Source: Rhynchopus sp. YZ270_cl-10 (Eukaryota > Euglenozoa > Diplonemea > Diplonemida > Diplonemidae). Taken from it: a stretch of 64,000 nt of DNA. A program made the position numbers and the translations under genes. Location of the stretch: NCBI GenBank assembly GCA_964035575.1, contig OZ037924.1:682001-746000 (forward strand), given 5' to 3'. A model generated the notes under the pieces. That model saw only the letters and a program-made list of their open reading frames with translations, searched no databases and was not told the DNA's origin. Positions 19,397-31,324 of the stretch are shown here, one piece after another. Position 1 is the first letter of the stretch; each line of letters begins with the position of its first letter.

Positions 19397-20017
19397 TTGA
19401 GGCCGGGCTTGGTCGGTGGTAATCCATGGTGATCGATGGTAATTGCTAGCAATGGGCTATTACCGTATAGAGCACCACGAGCTGGAACCTTGCAGGATTG
19501 GAAGTCTGCAACCTCCCAGTAATTCCGAGATGACATTCCTGGTAGAGTGGGGCCAAGAAACGACAGCCCCGACCGCGCATCCCAGTTTGCACGATCTGGC
19601 AATATTTAAAATGGGTGCGGCATTTCACGGTCATTTTTGTGAAGGAATTCTGAGATTTCCGATTTTTGGGTGTCTCTCAGGTGGTAGGTTTGTATGTGAT
19701 GAAAATTTCAAAAAGTGAGATAACCTGTATGTGTGTGTGTTTCTGACATAGTGTCACTGATAGTGCCGAAAAATAGATAGGGAACGAAAGCTGGGTCGTG
19801 CATGCCTTAGGGAAAAGCCCGCGTTTGGTGGGATAGTCGATCCGTGAACGGTCGAAAAGAGGGTGTATGAAATCATCAGCAAGCCGAGGTGGCCAACATA
19901 GTGATCTTGTTTTTGGGTTGTGTGCGTTTCACCACAACCTCTCCCTTTTGTCTTTATTGTTTGCGCCAGCTATATTACCCCTTCTCTCCCTTCGCACCAA
20001 CCCACCAGGTGTACACA
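19397..20017. other. Spacer between the ankyrin genes
   Basis: No gene is seen. The sequence before the shared GCCAGCTATAT differs from that before copy 1, so promoters are only shared for about 50 bp. Confidence 0.7.
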
Positions 20018-20734
20018 ATGCAACGCCATGTGAGTATCCCCTTCTCCGCAGCCATGGAGGACACCATCACACCCGAACAGGCGATGCAGGTTCTAAACAC
20101 CTCGCACACCACACCACAGCCTGCGAGCATGGTGCAGGCTGCTCGGGAGGGCTCGGTGAGCACAATACGGTATCTCAATGCGCTGTCGGTGGGGGTGAAT
20201 GCCATGGCTGCACAAGGGAAGGGACAGGCAATACACGAGGCTGCACGGTGCAGGCGGGGTGACCAGGCGTTATCATGGTTGGTCCGGTTTGGGGCAGACA
20301 TCAACTCAACGGAAAATAGTGAGTCTGGATGGACCCCACTCCATGTTGCTGCTTCTGAGGGAAATGCAAGGTGCGTGGCAGCACTGCTGGACCTCCGTGC
20401 AGATCCGAACCTGCCTGACGTAGAAGGGAACACACCCCTGCACCTTGCATGCAGGAGACGTCTTGCAACACATACTGAGGCAGCGGAAATCCTTGCGCGA
20501 TTCAAAGGGGTCAAACGTGACATGCGAAACCACGACTTCGAAGAACCCGACGTCAGCGCCCTCTCCATCTGCTTCCACGCACAGGAGTACGTCCGCTCGG
20601 CCCCCTTCGCACTTCTCTTCGTCTTCAACCTTCTGTTAGTTCTTGCAATGAGATTGCGGCCCCCAGTGGTGATCTATCTTGCGTTGTTCCTACAGATAGG
20701 CGCGTTCTTGATGTTCAGCGGGTATTTTACGTAA
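20018..20734 (+). CDS. Ankyrin-repeat protein with C-terminal membrane segments, copy 2
   Basis: 238 residues, same architecture as 18689-19396: three ankyrin repeats, then two hydrophobic segments (FALLFVFNLLLVLAM and VVIYLALFLQIGAFLMF). Against copy 1 the ankyrin region differs at only a few residues (HTT for HTA, GAD for GAN, ARC for AKC, NLPDVEG for NLQDVKG, HTE for HIE), while the C-terminal part differs at roughly half its positions. Both frames are intact, so both may be expressed. Function unknown; likely a membrane-anchored adaptor. Confidence 0.8.
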   Translation: MQRHVSIPFSAAMEDTITPEQAMQVLNTSHTTPQPASMVQAAREGSVSTIRYLNALSVGVNAMAAQGKGQAIHEAARCRRGDQALSWLVRFGADINSTENSESGWTPLHVAASEGNARCVAALLDLRADPNLPDVEGNTPLHLACRRRLATHTEAAEILARFKGVKRDMRNHDFEEPDVSALSICFHAQEYVRSAPFALLFVFNLLLVLAMRLRPPVVIYLALFLQIGAFLMFSGYFT

Positions 20735-21083
20735 AAAAATACTCAATTTTTTCTCGAGACGTATTTTTCAACATTCCCCAGAAGAGGGGGGCGAAAGGGG
20801 ATGGGGTAGAGAAACCACAATAAACACCTAACCTGCTTAAAACAACAACAAAAAAAATAACAAAAGATTGACAGAAAAAAATTAGAGCCGAGCTCTCTTT
20901 CTGAGGGGGAAAAACAAAGAAGATCTCTCCTCTCTTTGCTTTTAACTTTTCCTTCTATTACTACCGAGCGGCATCGTATGTAGGTGAGTCGGTGGTGCCT
21001 GCATCAACGCTTAACCAGTATTGATTCTACAAAAATTCCCTCCCAAAAACCAAAAGAAAAAAGACAAAACAAAACACTCAACC
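20735..21083. other. Intergenic spacer
   Basis: A-rich and T-rich; nothing recognisable apart from the presumed 3' and 5' untranslated regions of its neighbours. Confidence 0.6.
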
Positions 21084-22741
<1,658 letters not shown>

Positions 22742-22766
22742 GAAGTTGGGAGCAAAACAGCATCTA

Positions 22767-22799
22767 GTGGAGCACATCCTCGGGTGTCTCCACTGATAG
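22767..22799 (+). repeat. Short dispersed repeat, subfamily E (copy 1)
   Basis: GTGGAGCACATCCTCGGGTG followed by TCTCCACTGATAG; GTGGAG and CTCCAC can pair. Related copies at 23311, 26417 (inverse) and 48356. Confidence 0.65.
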
Positions 22800-22999
22800 G
22801 AAAAAAAATAACAGCAAAAACCCAAGAACTACCAAAAAAAAACAAGCAACGAACTGCACTTTTTTTTATACAAAATTACTTTCTCCTTGAATTTTTTTTT
22901 TGTTTTGTTTTGAGATGTGCTCATCTTTTCAAAACAAATTTTTTTTTAGAGGTGGCGATGTGCATTTATTGCTCATGTTCATCTGGCATTTGTTATTAC

Positions 23000-23040
23000 A
23001 AGGTGACAAAGCACGCGAGGCTTAGGATCATCTTGTAAAC
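23000..23040 (+). repeat. Short hairpin repeat, subfamily A (copy 6)
   Basis: AAGGTGACAAAGCACGCGAG then GCTTAGGATCATCTTGTAAA and CTTTTCTC; the stem is largely kept. Confidence 0.8.
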
Positions 23041-23310
23041 TTTTCTCTTTTTTTGAGTGTCTGCACCTCAAGGGGTGTTTCGCGCAATTTCAGCTTTTTT
23101 TTTTTAACCAGATCCGCAGCCTTGCGCGATAGTTAGCGCTGTCAGTGTGATCCAAAAAAAAAAAGGGGGGATGGAGTGGGGTAGTGGGGGGGGGGGGGGG
23201 GGGCAGAGGGGACAAAGAGTGGTTCTCATTTGACATGTGTGTGCCGATTTATTTGGTCACAACAATTCATTTTACCAGCTTTTCCCGTCTCAAGCAGGGG
23301 TGGCATGTAT

Positions 23311-23358
23311 GTGGAACGCATCCTTGGGTGTCTACACTAATGCAACCAAGCTTTCAAC
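23311..23358 (+). repeat. Short dispersed repeat, subfamily E (copy 2)
   Basis: GTGGAACGCATCCTTGGGTG then TCTACACTAATGCAACCAAG and CTTTCAA. Its inverse match at 26417-26460 is nearly complete. Confidence 0.75.
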
Positions 23359-23612
23359 AAAACAAAAACAAATAGTCCATGCAATGAGAGAACGGCTCCA
23401 TTATTGTACCATTCCGACAAAAAAAAATTACTTCCTCCCCTCCCCCATCTGATTTGTACTTTAAACCTGCCCTTTTTTTCGGTTGAGGTGACATTTTACT
23501 TTCTTTTTCACCTTTGCCACACGCTGAGAAGGTTTCTGATTTCTTCTTCTTCACGGTGGATCGGTGGATCTGTCTGCCACAATCCACACAATATCCGGAC
23601 ACTTTTTTTTCT

Positions 23613-23650
23613 AGGTAACCAAACACTCAGGCTCATCTCATAACCATTTA
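23613..23650 (+). repeat. Short repeat, subfamily A (weak copy)
   Basis: AGGTAACCAAACACTCAGGC then TCATCTCATAACC. Diverged; the hairpin is largely lost. Confidence 0.4.
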
Positions 23651-23730
23651 TCCCCCCCCCCCCTCACACTTCTTTTCAAACCTTTTCAGGCAAACGCCCC
23701 ACAAAAGAAAGGGCAAAAAAACAGAACAAA

Positions 23731-25668
23731 ATGTCGGGGGGAATGCTGAACGACATGGTGGGGGCGGCTGGGTGTGATGGGGGTGGGAACGCGATGATGT
23801 CTGGGATGAACAAGCTGCAGGGGGACATGCGGCAGCAGATGGGCATGCCGATGATGGACCCTTCGATGCAGGGCGTCGACGAGCTGGCGATGGGGCCGCA
23901 GGAGGACTGGGCGGCAGACTTCCACCACCAGCAGATGCAGATGCCGCCGATGTGCCCCATGCAGGGGATGCAGGGTGGCGGCGGTGACTGGGCAGCAGAG
24001 ATGATGCAGCGCGAGCAACTGCACCAAGCACAGCAGCGCCCCGGCGGATGGGTTGAAGAGTTCGACCAGCAGCAGTCCCAACCCGCATCATGGGCAGAGG
24101 AGTTCACAACAGAAGGCGAAGTGCAGACCTTTGGCGTCGCAGGAGAGGCTGAGGCAACGTACGAAGCGAAGATGGCAAACTGCAGGTCAAAAGAGTTTTC
24201 CGAAGTGGTATGTGATGTGATGTGATGTGATGTGTATTTTTTTTGTGAAAATTGTTATCCTGCAAACAGACGCGCACAGGAAACCAATCCTGGACCGAAG
24301 AGTACGACGCAGGTGTGGAGGCAGGGCTTGAAACCGACTGGGCGTCGCAGTACCTAAACAACGCAGACCAGGATTGGGCGGGGAAGGACGAAGGTGCGCA
24401 GGAGTGGATGAAGCAGTTCAAGGAGATGGTTGGGGACAGCAACCTGGCGGATGAGTACCTGAGCTCGCAGCGTGAGTACAAGCACGACGACGACAACCCG
24501 TTCATGTTCCACGAGGACCCCTTCACGGAGGGAATGGAGCTGAAGGCGGCGGGCTGCCTTGCGCAGGCGGTGCTCGCGTTTGAGGCCACCGTGCGCAAGG
24601 ACGAGACGCATCTTGAAGGGTGGAAGCAGCTTGGCCTCACGCAGGCCGACAACGAGAAGGAGAAGCACGCTGTGGCGGCGCTCTTCCGTGCGAAGGCGAT
24701 TGCCCCCCACGACACGGACGTGCTCATGCAGCTGGGAGTGTCACTCACAAACGAGGGGCACAGGGATGAGGCGACGGAGACCTTTCGGGAGTGGATTGCG
24801 AGCCACCCGGTGCATGGCGAGTTTGCGGCGAAGGCACTGGCGATTGTTGGCATGGGGGATGGGGTGGAGGAGATTAACAACCCCTCCACGGACTACTTTG
24901 CGAAGCAGGACCAGGAGGCGGCACGTGTCATCCGGGTATACGAGCATGTTCTGCAGCAGGCACCCGACCCGGAGCTGCACGGCGCGCTTGGTGTGCTGCA
25001 CCATATGGCACACCAGTTCGATCAGGCCGTCGAACACTACCAGGCCCTTGTCAAGTTCCCTGCGAAGTCGGAGGACTCCAAGCTCTGGAACAGACTTGGT
25101 GCGATTTTGTCAAACGGCGGGCGCCAGGAAGAGGCGCTTGCGGCGTACAACCGTGCCCTGGACATCAACCCGGGCTTCGTGCGTGCGTACTACAACATCG
25201 GGGTGTCGCATTCACAGATGGGGAACAACGCCGAGGCTGCAGCAGCATTCGTCAAAGCTCTCGACATCCAAGGCGGAGGCAGTGGGCCGTCCAACCAGGT
25301 GAACGCAGGCATGTACATCTGGGACTCCCTGCGGCGTGCGTTTGCAGCAATGGGACGGCAAGATCTGTACGATTTGACGTGGAAGGTATGTGTCTTTTTC
25401 GACCCAGATTTTTCCTTTATATTTTTAGGCTCACTTCTGACACACATTATTTGCCAAAATCGCAACCAAAAAACCGCCTTCCTGAGGACGACGTACATCC
25501 GCATCCTTCAAGCACAAAGCCTACAAAGACCCTACATTAACCCCCTACCCCTCCCCCTACCCCCTAAATAGCAATCTGTCGACAACCACAAACCCCCCTC
25601 CAATTCCACAGGGCGACCTCTCTCTTGTTTCTTCCTTCGCTACGGAGCCACCGCTGCAGCAGTCCTGA
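23731..25668 (+). CDS. PEX5: PEX5, peroxisomal targeting signal 1 receptor (3 exons)
   Basis: Exons 23731-24207, 24270-25385 and 25612-25668 give 549 residues. The N-terminal half is disordered and Met/Gln-rich with repeated W-x3-F/Y motifs for PEX13/PEX14 docking: DWAADF (Trp60), GWVEEF, SWAEEF, SWTEEY, DWASQY, EWMKQF. Cys15 in GCDGGGNAMM sits where PEX5 keeps its mono-ubiquitinated cysteine for membrane export. The C-terminal half holds TPR repeats (VLAFEATVRKDETHLEGWKQLGL, DVLMQLGVSLTNEGHRDEA, LHGALGVLHHMAHQFDQAVEHY, LWNRLGAILSNGGRQEEALAAY, VRAYYNIGVSHSQMGNNAEAA) that bind the C-terminal SKL-type signal. The last exon is only 19 codons. Intron 1 is 62 bp and includes four GTGAT units starting at the donor. 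It implies the organism has peroxisomes. Confidence 0.95.
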
Positions 25669-25804
25669 TCGTAGGGCAATTTGTTTGTTTTTTTTTCTTC
25701 TTCTTTTTGGCATTTTTCATTCAAGTTTTTTTTTTTTTTTTTTGCTCCACAAAAGTAGTCAACTCCTCTGCCGTGTGTGGTCTAGCTCTGCCATTGCTTT
25801 TTTA

Positions 25805-25843
25805 AAGGTTAACCAAAACACGAAGATGCTTAGTAACACCTTA
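25805..25843 (+). repeat. Short hairpin repeat, subfamily A (copy 7, diverged)
   Basis: AAGGTTAACCAAAACACGAA then GATGCTTAGTAACACCTTA. AAGGTT/AACACCTT still gives partial pairing. Confidence 0.5.
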
Positions 25844-26416
25844 ACAGACCTCTTTTTTGTGTGTATCCTCTCAGACTTTATGTTGTGCTATGGCCAAACA
25901 AACAAAAAAAAAAAATTCTGTGTCTCCTCTGTCCCCGTTTTCCCTATTGCGGGTTTGAGCCTCGATTTCTCCCTCCCCAAATTAGGTGCGTGGCGTTATG
26001 TTCGTTCATTTCTCAAAAAAAAAAAGGGGGAGGAAGCAAAATGAGGGAAGAGTAGTGTCTTATGTGTGAGAGTCGAAGAGAAGGGGTATCCGTTAGGGGG
26101 TTTTTTTGTGATCAGCTCTTTTTTTGTTTTTTTTGAAAGATTTTTGCCTTTTTTTCTTTTTGTTCAATTCTTTCAGTGTGTACGCACAGCGTCTCTCACT
26201 CCAGCCCCCTTTGGTTTGGTTAGTTTGTGTGGCATGCAAAAGCGCTGTTTCGTGCCTCCCTCTCCCACTCGGTCCATCCATCTTACAGGGATTTCAATTC
26301 GGCCTTTTTGTGGGAAAAGAAAACCACCGTGTTGTTGATCGCCACATGATTCCTGCTGTTTTTTTTCTCCCTTTTTTAAGGGGCTAAACAGAGGTTTAGG
26401 TTTTCTCTCTCTTTTT

Positions 26417-26460
26417 TGAAAACTTGGTTGTATTAGTGTAGACACCCGAGGATGAATCAC
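26417..26460 (-). repeat. Short dispersed repeat, subfamily E (inverse copy)
   Basis: Read on the - strand it gives TGATTCATCCTCGGGTGTCT then ACACTAATACAACCAAGTTT and TCAA, closely matching 23311-23358. It is the only clear reverse-oriented member of the short repeats. Confidence 0.75.
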
Positions 26461-27007
26461 TATACAAACTCTTTGTTTCTTCTTATTTTGAAGAACTGAC
26501 TAGCAACGGGCGTTCTGCCAAAAAAAAAAAAAAAAAAAAAGAAGATTTTTTTTTTTTTTTTTTGCTTTCTTTTTGGTACAACCTTCTTCCATTCGCTGTG
26601 GTATCTATTCCGTGCGTGTGGATTAGGGTATATCCGAATAGGGCAAATTCAGAGCACCCCCAAAAAAAATAAAAGTGCTCGCGGAGGGCCCTGATCTACC
26701 AGAAAACAGGACCTAAATATAACAACGCCAAAATTCCTTGTTAGAGAGGCATGAAAAAGGTTGCGGTAAGTCGGCAGCAACGTAGTTTTTTTTTTAGTTT
26801 TTTTTTTTAGCATGCATGAATGTGTGCAGGTTGTGGTGGACCGCATCACCCCCAAGACCCCGAGACCCCCCGGATTCCATTCTGAAAAAGATTATGAAAA
26901 AGTGTGTTTGTCTAATTTTCTTCTTCCCCCGTCTCCCCCTGTGTCCACTTTCCCGCTTTTGATTACCTTCCCTTTCTGTATGGGGCAGTGGCTGTAGCAT
27001 CACCGTT

Positions 27008-27056
27008 GTGTGCATGCCAATGAAATGTCCTCCGCGGTTCGATAACCCGGCCACTT
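27008..27056 (+). repeat. Short repeat with tRNA-like box (copy 2)
   Basis: TGTGCATGCCAATGAAATG, then a 10-bp spacer and GGTTCGATAACCC; matches 14931-14968 but lacks the C-type second half. About 80 bp upstream of the peroxidase start. Confidence 0.6.
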
Positions 27057-27137
27057 GCTCGCAATACACCAAGTCAACCCCTCACTCACACACGTACAGG
27101 CGTTTTCGCACACATCCTACACAAAAACCAGATCAGA

Positions 27138-28259
27138 ATGCGCACTGTATGCATGCTGGCGTTGCTCGTGTTCGGGACAAGCTTCGTGACAACGGCTGAG
27201 GGGCAGCGTCGTGGAGGAAGAGGTGGGGGTGGGGGTGGACGCGGGGGACGTGGCAGAACGCCAACACCACCAACACCACCTGCTCCAGTACCCGTTCCAC
27301 CTGTGCCAGTCCCACCTGCACCGGTTCCTGTGCCGCCAACCCCACCAACCCCACCCGCACCAACAGGCGGTGGGTTCGGTAACGCACGGACGACACCCGG
27401 GCAGGGTATTGAGGCAGGCGTGCGTGCACAGTACCTCCCAGTGGTGTCGACGATTGTGGGTGTGATTGAGAGCCAGGCAGCGTCGTTCCGCCCGCTGCTG
27501 GTGCGTCTGGCGTGGCACTCGCTGGCACACTTTGACTCGACAGACCGCCCGATTGGAGGTGGGAACGGGGGGTGCCTGCGGACAGACCCTGAGCTGGGGC
27601 TTGGGGAGAACATTGGGCTGGACGTGGCGACCCGCGCACTGGAGGCCGTGAAGTCTGCTCACCCGTTTGTGAGCTACGCAGACCTGTACTCGCTGGCGGG
27701 GAACACGGCGCTCGAGTACATGGGGAGCCCGACGCTGTTCTTCCGTGCCGGACGCACCGACTTTGGGAACCCTGCTGCACAGTGTGTGAACGACAACGAC
27801 AGAATGCCGACAAAGCACTTCAACAACGACAACTTCCCGCACCTCGACACGCTTGACTACTTCTTCGACAAGTTTGGTGAGCTTGGGATCTCGCTTGACT
27901 CTGACGCGAACGCCCTGGAGAAGATGGTGAGTCTGATGGGCGGACACAACATGGGTGCGATGCACCTGGCCGTGAGTGGGAACGAGGGACAGTGGACGAC
28001 GAACAACCTTGTGTTCGGGACGGAGTACTTTGCGAACCTCGACCAGGGAGCCTGGGGCAGGAACACTGCCGAGGAGGGGCGCACAGACCTGCAGTACCGC
28101 GGTGGGCCTGGACGTCGCTCTGTGATGCTTCCGATTGACATGGTGATGCGGGCGGACGACAGACTGCGCAGCATTGTGCGTGCCTTCTCGCGTGACCGGG
28201 CTCTCTTTGAGACACACTTTGTGGCTGCGTGGAGACAGCTGCAGGAGAACGGGTGGTGA
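27138..28259 (+). CDS. Secretory class I haem peroxidase (ascorbate/cytochrome c peroxidase-like)
   Basis: 373 residues, single exon. A signal peptide (MRTVCMLALLVFGTSFVTTAEG) is followed by a Gly/Arg-rich patch and a Pro-rich linker (repeated PVPVPP, residues 41-76). The catalytic domain carries the distal triad Arg123, Trp126, His127 in VRLAWHS, a proximal His in LMGGHNMGAMH and the Asp in LPIDMVM that bonds it. This fits class I peroxidases, which reduce H2O2 using ascorbate or cytochrome c; I cannot tell the donor. Class I enzymes are normally in plastid, mitochondrion or cytosol, so a secretory route with a Pro-rich spacer is unusual. Start ATG has a CAGAATG context. Confidence 0.88.
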   Translation: MRTVCMLALLVFGTSFVTTAEGQRRGGRGGGGGGRGGRGRTPTPPTPPAPVPVPPVPVPPAPVPVPPTPPTPPAPTGGGFGNARTTPGQGIEAGVRAQYLPVVSTIVGVIESQAASFRPLLVRLAWHSLAHFDSTDRPIGGGNGGCLRTDPELGLGENIGLDVATRALEAVKSAHPFVSYADLYSLAGNTALEYMGSPTLFFRAGRTDFGNPAAQCVNDNDRMPTKHFNNDNFPHLDTLDYFFDKFGELGISLDSDANALEKMVSLMGGHNMGAMHLAVSGNEGQWTTNNLVFGTEYFANLDQGAWGRNTAEEGRTDLQYRGGPGRRSVMLPIDMVMRADDRLRSIVRAFSRDRALFETHFVAAWRQLQENGW

Positions 28260-29471
28260 GCGGCGCCACCTCTCTGCCTCTTGTCGTTCACCTCGCTCCT
28301 CGCCCTTTGAGTTGCGTGGAGGGCGATGCTCGTTTGTTTACTTGCTTACTTTTTTACGCACCTACCTTACTGCCGTAAACCTTTTTCTGGAACTGCATTT
28401 TTCTGCACCTCTTGCATCTTGACTTTTCTTTTTTAGTTTTCCACTTGTCTCTCTCTTGCTACCTGCCTGCAGGAAGTGACGTGGACAAACAGAACAGAAC
28501 ACACAACGTGTGAGTGTCTCTGCACTGTACTGCACAGATACAGATGCACACATGCTGCCCATTTAATCTAAATCTAGAATTATTATTCTTGTCGCTTTTC
28601 TTTACAAAGCTTCCAAGCTCACTCCGATGCACGCCCTCGTGTGCAAGGAGTGGGTGTTCCTCACACCCCTTATTATATAGACAGCAAGGCCTTTTCCTTG
28701 AAACATGCCCCCGCCTCCGCCCTCTCAACCTGTGAACTTGCAGGGAGAGGCTGGCCGTGGTGTGGTGAGAAAATGGGTTCCTGGATCACTGGCCTTGCAA
28801 CATTTGTTTTTGATTTTTGTTTCGTCGTTTGTTTTTATCTTTTTGCAGATGTGCGTGCCGGGGACGTGAGGCCCGTTCATCTTTCAAAGTTATTATATTT
28901 TTGTTTCGCTTTGCTCTTTTATTTGTTTTCGCAATTTTGTTTTGTTTTGTTTTGTTGGAGGGTTTTGCACCCCCTTCAAAACTATTGGCTTAATGAAGGT
29001 ACCGAAACGGAGACAGACGCGTCCCGTTTTTCAAATGAACAGAAACTAAAGTGAAGTGTAGGTGCACATCTTTTGCATTGTCCCCTGCAAGCACCAAGAC
29101 TGCAGGATCAAATCCACATATCCCAACACCAACACTAACACCCAATAGCAGCGACAAACAACACACTGCAACCCAACACAACTCAGCGGAGGGATATACG
29201 TGTGAAACGGGGGCACACTTAACTGTGCGTCTTTGCGGCACATGACACATACCCCTTCACCCCACACCTTCTTCTACTTCCTTTTCCTTTCCTGTCTTCC
29301 TTATGATGCAACGCAATAAGGCCTTTTTCATTCAAACAGAGCAAAACCTTTTTTCAAAATGAACAGACATTGTATCCCACCCCTTTGCCCCATTTTTCAC
29401 TTTCCAAAAAGCGACCACATCGACCACTGATAACACACAACACACCTCCCCTTCAGAAGGGTTCCCTCACA
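28260..29471. other. Intergenic spacer
   Basis: No gene or clear repeat. T-rich with a TTTTG run (28936-28958) and, before the next gene, A/C-rich sequence. Confidence 0.6.
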
Positions 29472-30221
29472 ATGGAAAGAAGAGTGTTCACCGCCCCTTT
29501 AGGGAGCAAAGGGGTTTTGGTTTGCGACTATTTCTTTCCGTCTCGGACAGGAGCTGGCTCGATGGTGTATTTGCATGGATTTCAAAGCGTTCGGAAGAGT
29601 GAGAAGAGCGACGCATTGGCGAATATGGCGAGGACCCGGGGGCTGGGTTTCGCTTGCTTCGACTTTAGGGCGCATGGTGAAAGTGTAGGTGTCGCGCTGA
29701 AGGACATTACCCTGCAGGGAATGCTAGCGGACGCAGAGTATGTGACAGATGGGTTACCGGAGTTGGGTGCACTGCATTTGGTAGGGTCGTCAATAGGTGC
29801 TTTGATCGCTTTGAAGATGTCAGCCACATCAGAGAGGGTGAAATCCGCAGTTCTGGTAGCTGGAGCAGGGGGGTTGGTCCGGAGATGGGCAGAGCTGCCG
29901 ATTGAAGACGGTTGCTTTAAATTAGAGTCCTCGTTTGTGGGTGATTCCTTTATCTCGAAGGGCTTCTTTGAAGGGACGGAGGCCTGGACTGACGAGGTTT
30001 TAGGTCAAAACACTGCTGTTCCGGTGCTCGCGGTGCATGGGGTGAAGGATGACTGTGTGCCACTCGAGGACGCTCGGCACCTCTTCTCGTGCCTCCCGGA
30101 GAGTGTTCCGAAGCAGTGGGTGTGCTACCCAGAAGGGGGGCATCGACTCAACGAAAACATCACAGACACCTATCGGACGTACCTTTCGTTCTTGGAAACG
30201 AATAAGGTAGAAGGCATTTGA
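29472..30221 (+). CDS. Alpha/beta hydrolase (serine hydrolase)
   Basis: 249 residues from the ATG in TCACAATGG. The fold is clear: oxyanion-loop motif YLHGF (33-37), FDFRAHGES (63-71), nucleophile elbow GSSIG with Ser107, acid VHGVKDDCVP near 200 and catalytic His in GGHRLNE near 232. It resembles small serine hydrolases such as the YqiA/palmitoyl-protein thioesterase ABHD10-type, which cut esters or thioesters. No targeting peptide or membrane segment is evident from this start. In-frame codons continue upstream to 29370 without an ATG, so the chosen start is the best one. Substrate unknown. Confidence 0.88.
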   Translation: MERRVFTAPLGSKGVLVCDYFFPSRTGAGSMVYLHGFQSVRKSEKSDALANMARTRGLGFACFDFRAHGESVGVALKDITLQGMLADAEYVTDGLPELGALHLVGSSIGALIALKMSATSERVKSAVLVAGAGGLVRRWAELPIEDGCFKLESSFVGDSFISKGFFEGTEAWTDEVLGQNTAVPVLAVHGVKDDCVPLEDARHLFSCLPESVPKQWVCYPEGGHRLNENITDTYRTYLSFLETNKVEGI

Positions 30222-30715
30222 GGAGCCGAGATGAAGAAAGAAAAGATGTGCAAAAATATAGGAGGGAAGTGACATTTTTTTCTGCGGGTTTGACCCCCGC
30301 GGAGGGAGGGTGGAGGTCCGGAGGGGGTGCCTGTGTACACAGAGGTGGTTTTGCAGCTTTACAACTTTCATTTTTTTGGTGTGGATGCTTCAATGCAATA
30401 CAAAACTTTGAGAGCAAAGAGACACAACAAACTTTCAGTTACCTCTGGTGGAGTGATTGCGGGGGGGGGGGGGGGAAACAACGTTGTAAAATAAAATAAA
30501 ATTGGAAAATTCCTCCTCAGTCCAAAATCTATCCGCAAAAGGATAAAGGAGAAAAAAGATTTTATTTTTGCTTTTTTTTTGAATGAGTACAAAACATCTT
30601 ACCCACTAAGGGGTACTACGCATTGTCGGTACATAAAATCGAACCAAAAAATATCATTTTGTACCTCATAAATACCCCCCCCCTTAGACCTTCTTTAATA
30701 CAGAGAACGTACACA
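30222..30715. other. Intergenic spacer
   Basis: No gene. Has a G14 run (30461-30474) and A-rich sequence. CCCCCGCGGAGGGAGGG lies near 30293. Confidence 0.6.
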
Positions 30716-31324
30716 ATGTTTCATTTGATATATGGCCTATGGAAAATGATTTTCCGCAAAGATGAATATCGGGTATTGGTGATAGGGTTGCATAATGCTG
30801 GGAAGACAACGATCTTGGAGGCGGTGAAGGGGATGCATGGGACCGAGCCGCTTCCTGCCCATAAGATTTGCCCGACGGTTGGGTTGAATATTGGGAGAAT
30901 TGAGCTGAAGGCGTGCCGGTTGTTGATGTGGGATTTGGGGGGGCAGAGGTCCCTAAGACCTATATGGAATAGATTCATCACGCAGGCGCACGCAGTTGTC
31001 TTTGTGATCGATGCGTCAATCCCTCCAGGGGATGAGTCCTGGGATGAGCTCCGGCAGACGATGCTCCACAACCTCGCCGCACCAAGTCTCAGTGACGTCC
31101 CCGTCCTCCTCCTTGCAAACAAGACCGACCTCCCCACCGCCATGTCCCCACAAGACATTATGTCCCTCCTCACCCAACAGTCCTCTCTCTCGGAATACTT
31201 CGCCTCCCACCCGGCATACAAGATCCTCCCCTGCTCCGGGCTAACCGGGGAGTCGCTGTCGGAAGGACTCAACTGGATGGTTTCATATCTGATGATGACA
31301 GAGGGGCAGAGGATGTTTAATTGA
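30716..31324 (+). CDS. ARFRP1: ARFRP1-type Arf-related small GTPase
   Basis: 202 residues from the ATG in TACACAATG. G1 is GLHNAGKTT (24-32), the switch region has TVGLNIG, G3 is WDLGGQ, G4 is ANKTD and G5-like SGLTG. Start MFHLIYGLWKMIFRKDEYRVLVIGL closely resembles ARFRP1 (human MYTLLSGLYKYMF...). Like ARFRP1 it lacks Gly2, so it is not myristoylated; Met-Phe is a NatC N-acetylation substrate, the known route by which this subfamily reaches the trans-Golgi via SYS1. Role: recruits ARL1 and golgins at the trans-Golgi. Single exon. Assignment rests on the N-terminal helix and TVGLNIG. Confidence 0.87.
   Translation: MFHLIYGLWKMIFRKDEYRVLVIGLHNAGKTTILEAVKGMHGTEPLPAHKICPTVGLNIGRIELKACRLLMWDLGGQRSLRPIWNRFITQAHAVVFVIDASIPPGDESWDELRQTMLHNLAAPSLSDVPVLLLANKTDLPTAMSPQDIMSLLTQQSSLSEYFASHPAYKILPCSGLTGESLSEGLNWMVSYLMMTEGQRMFN

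Larger units (their letters stand above)
22742..23730. other. Intergenic spacer, repeat-rich
   Basis: No gene is seen. Contains two E repeats, two A repeats and a G17 run near 23186-23202. Confidence 0.65.
25669..27137. other. Intergenic spacer, T-rich
   Basis: No convincing gene. Contains an A-type, an inverted E-type and a GGTTCGATAACCC-bearing repeat plus long A and T runs (26520-26540, 26547-26564). Confidence 0.65.
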
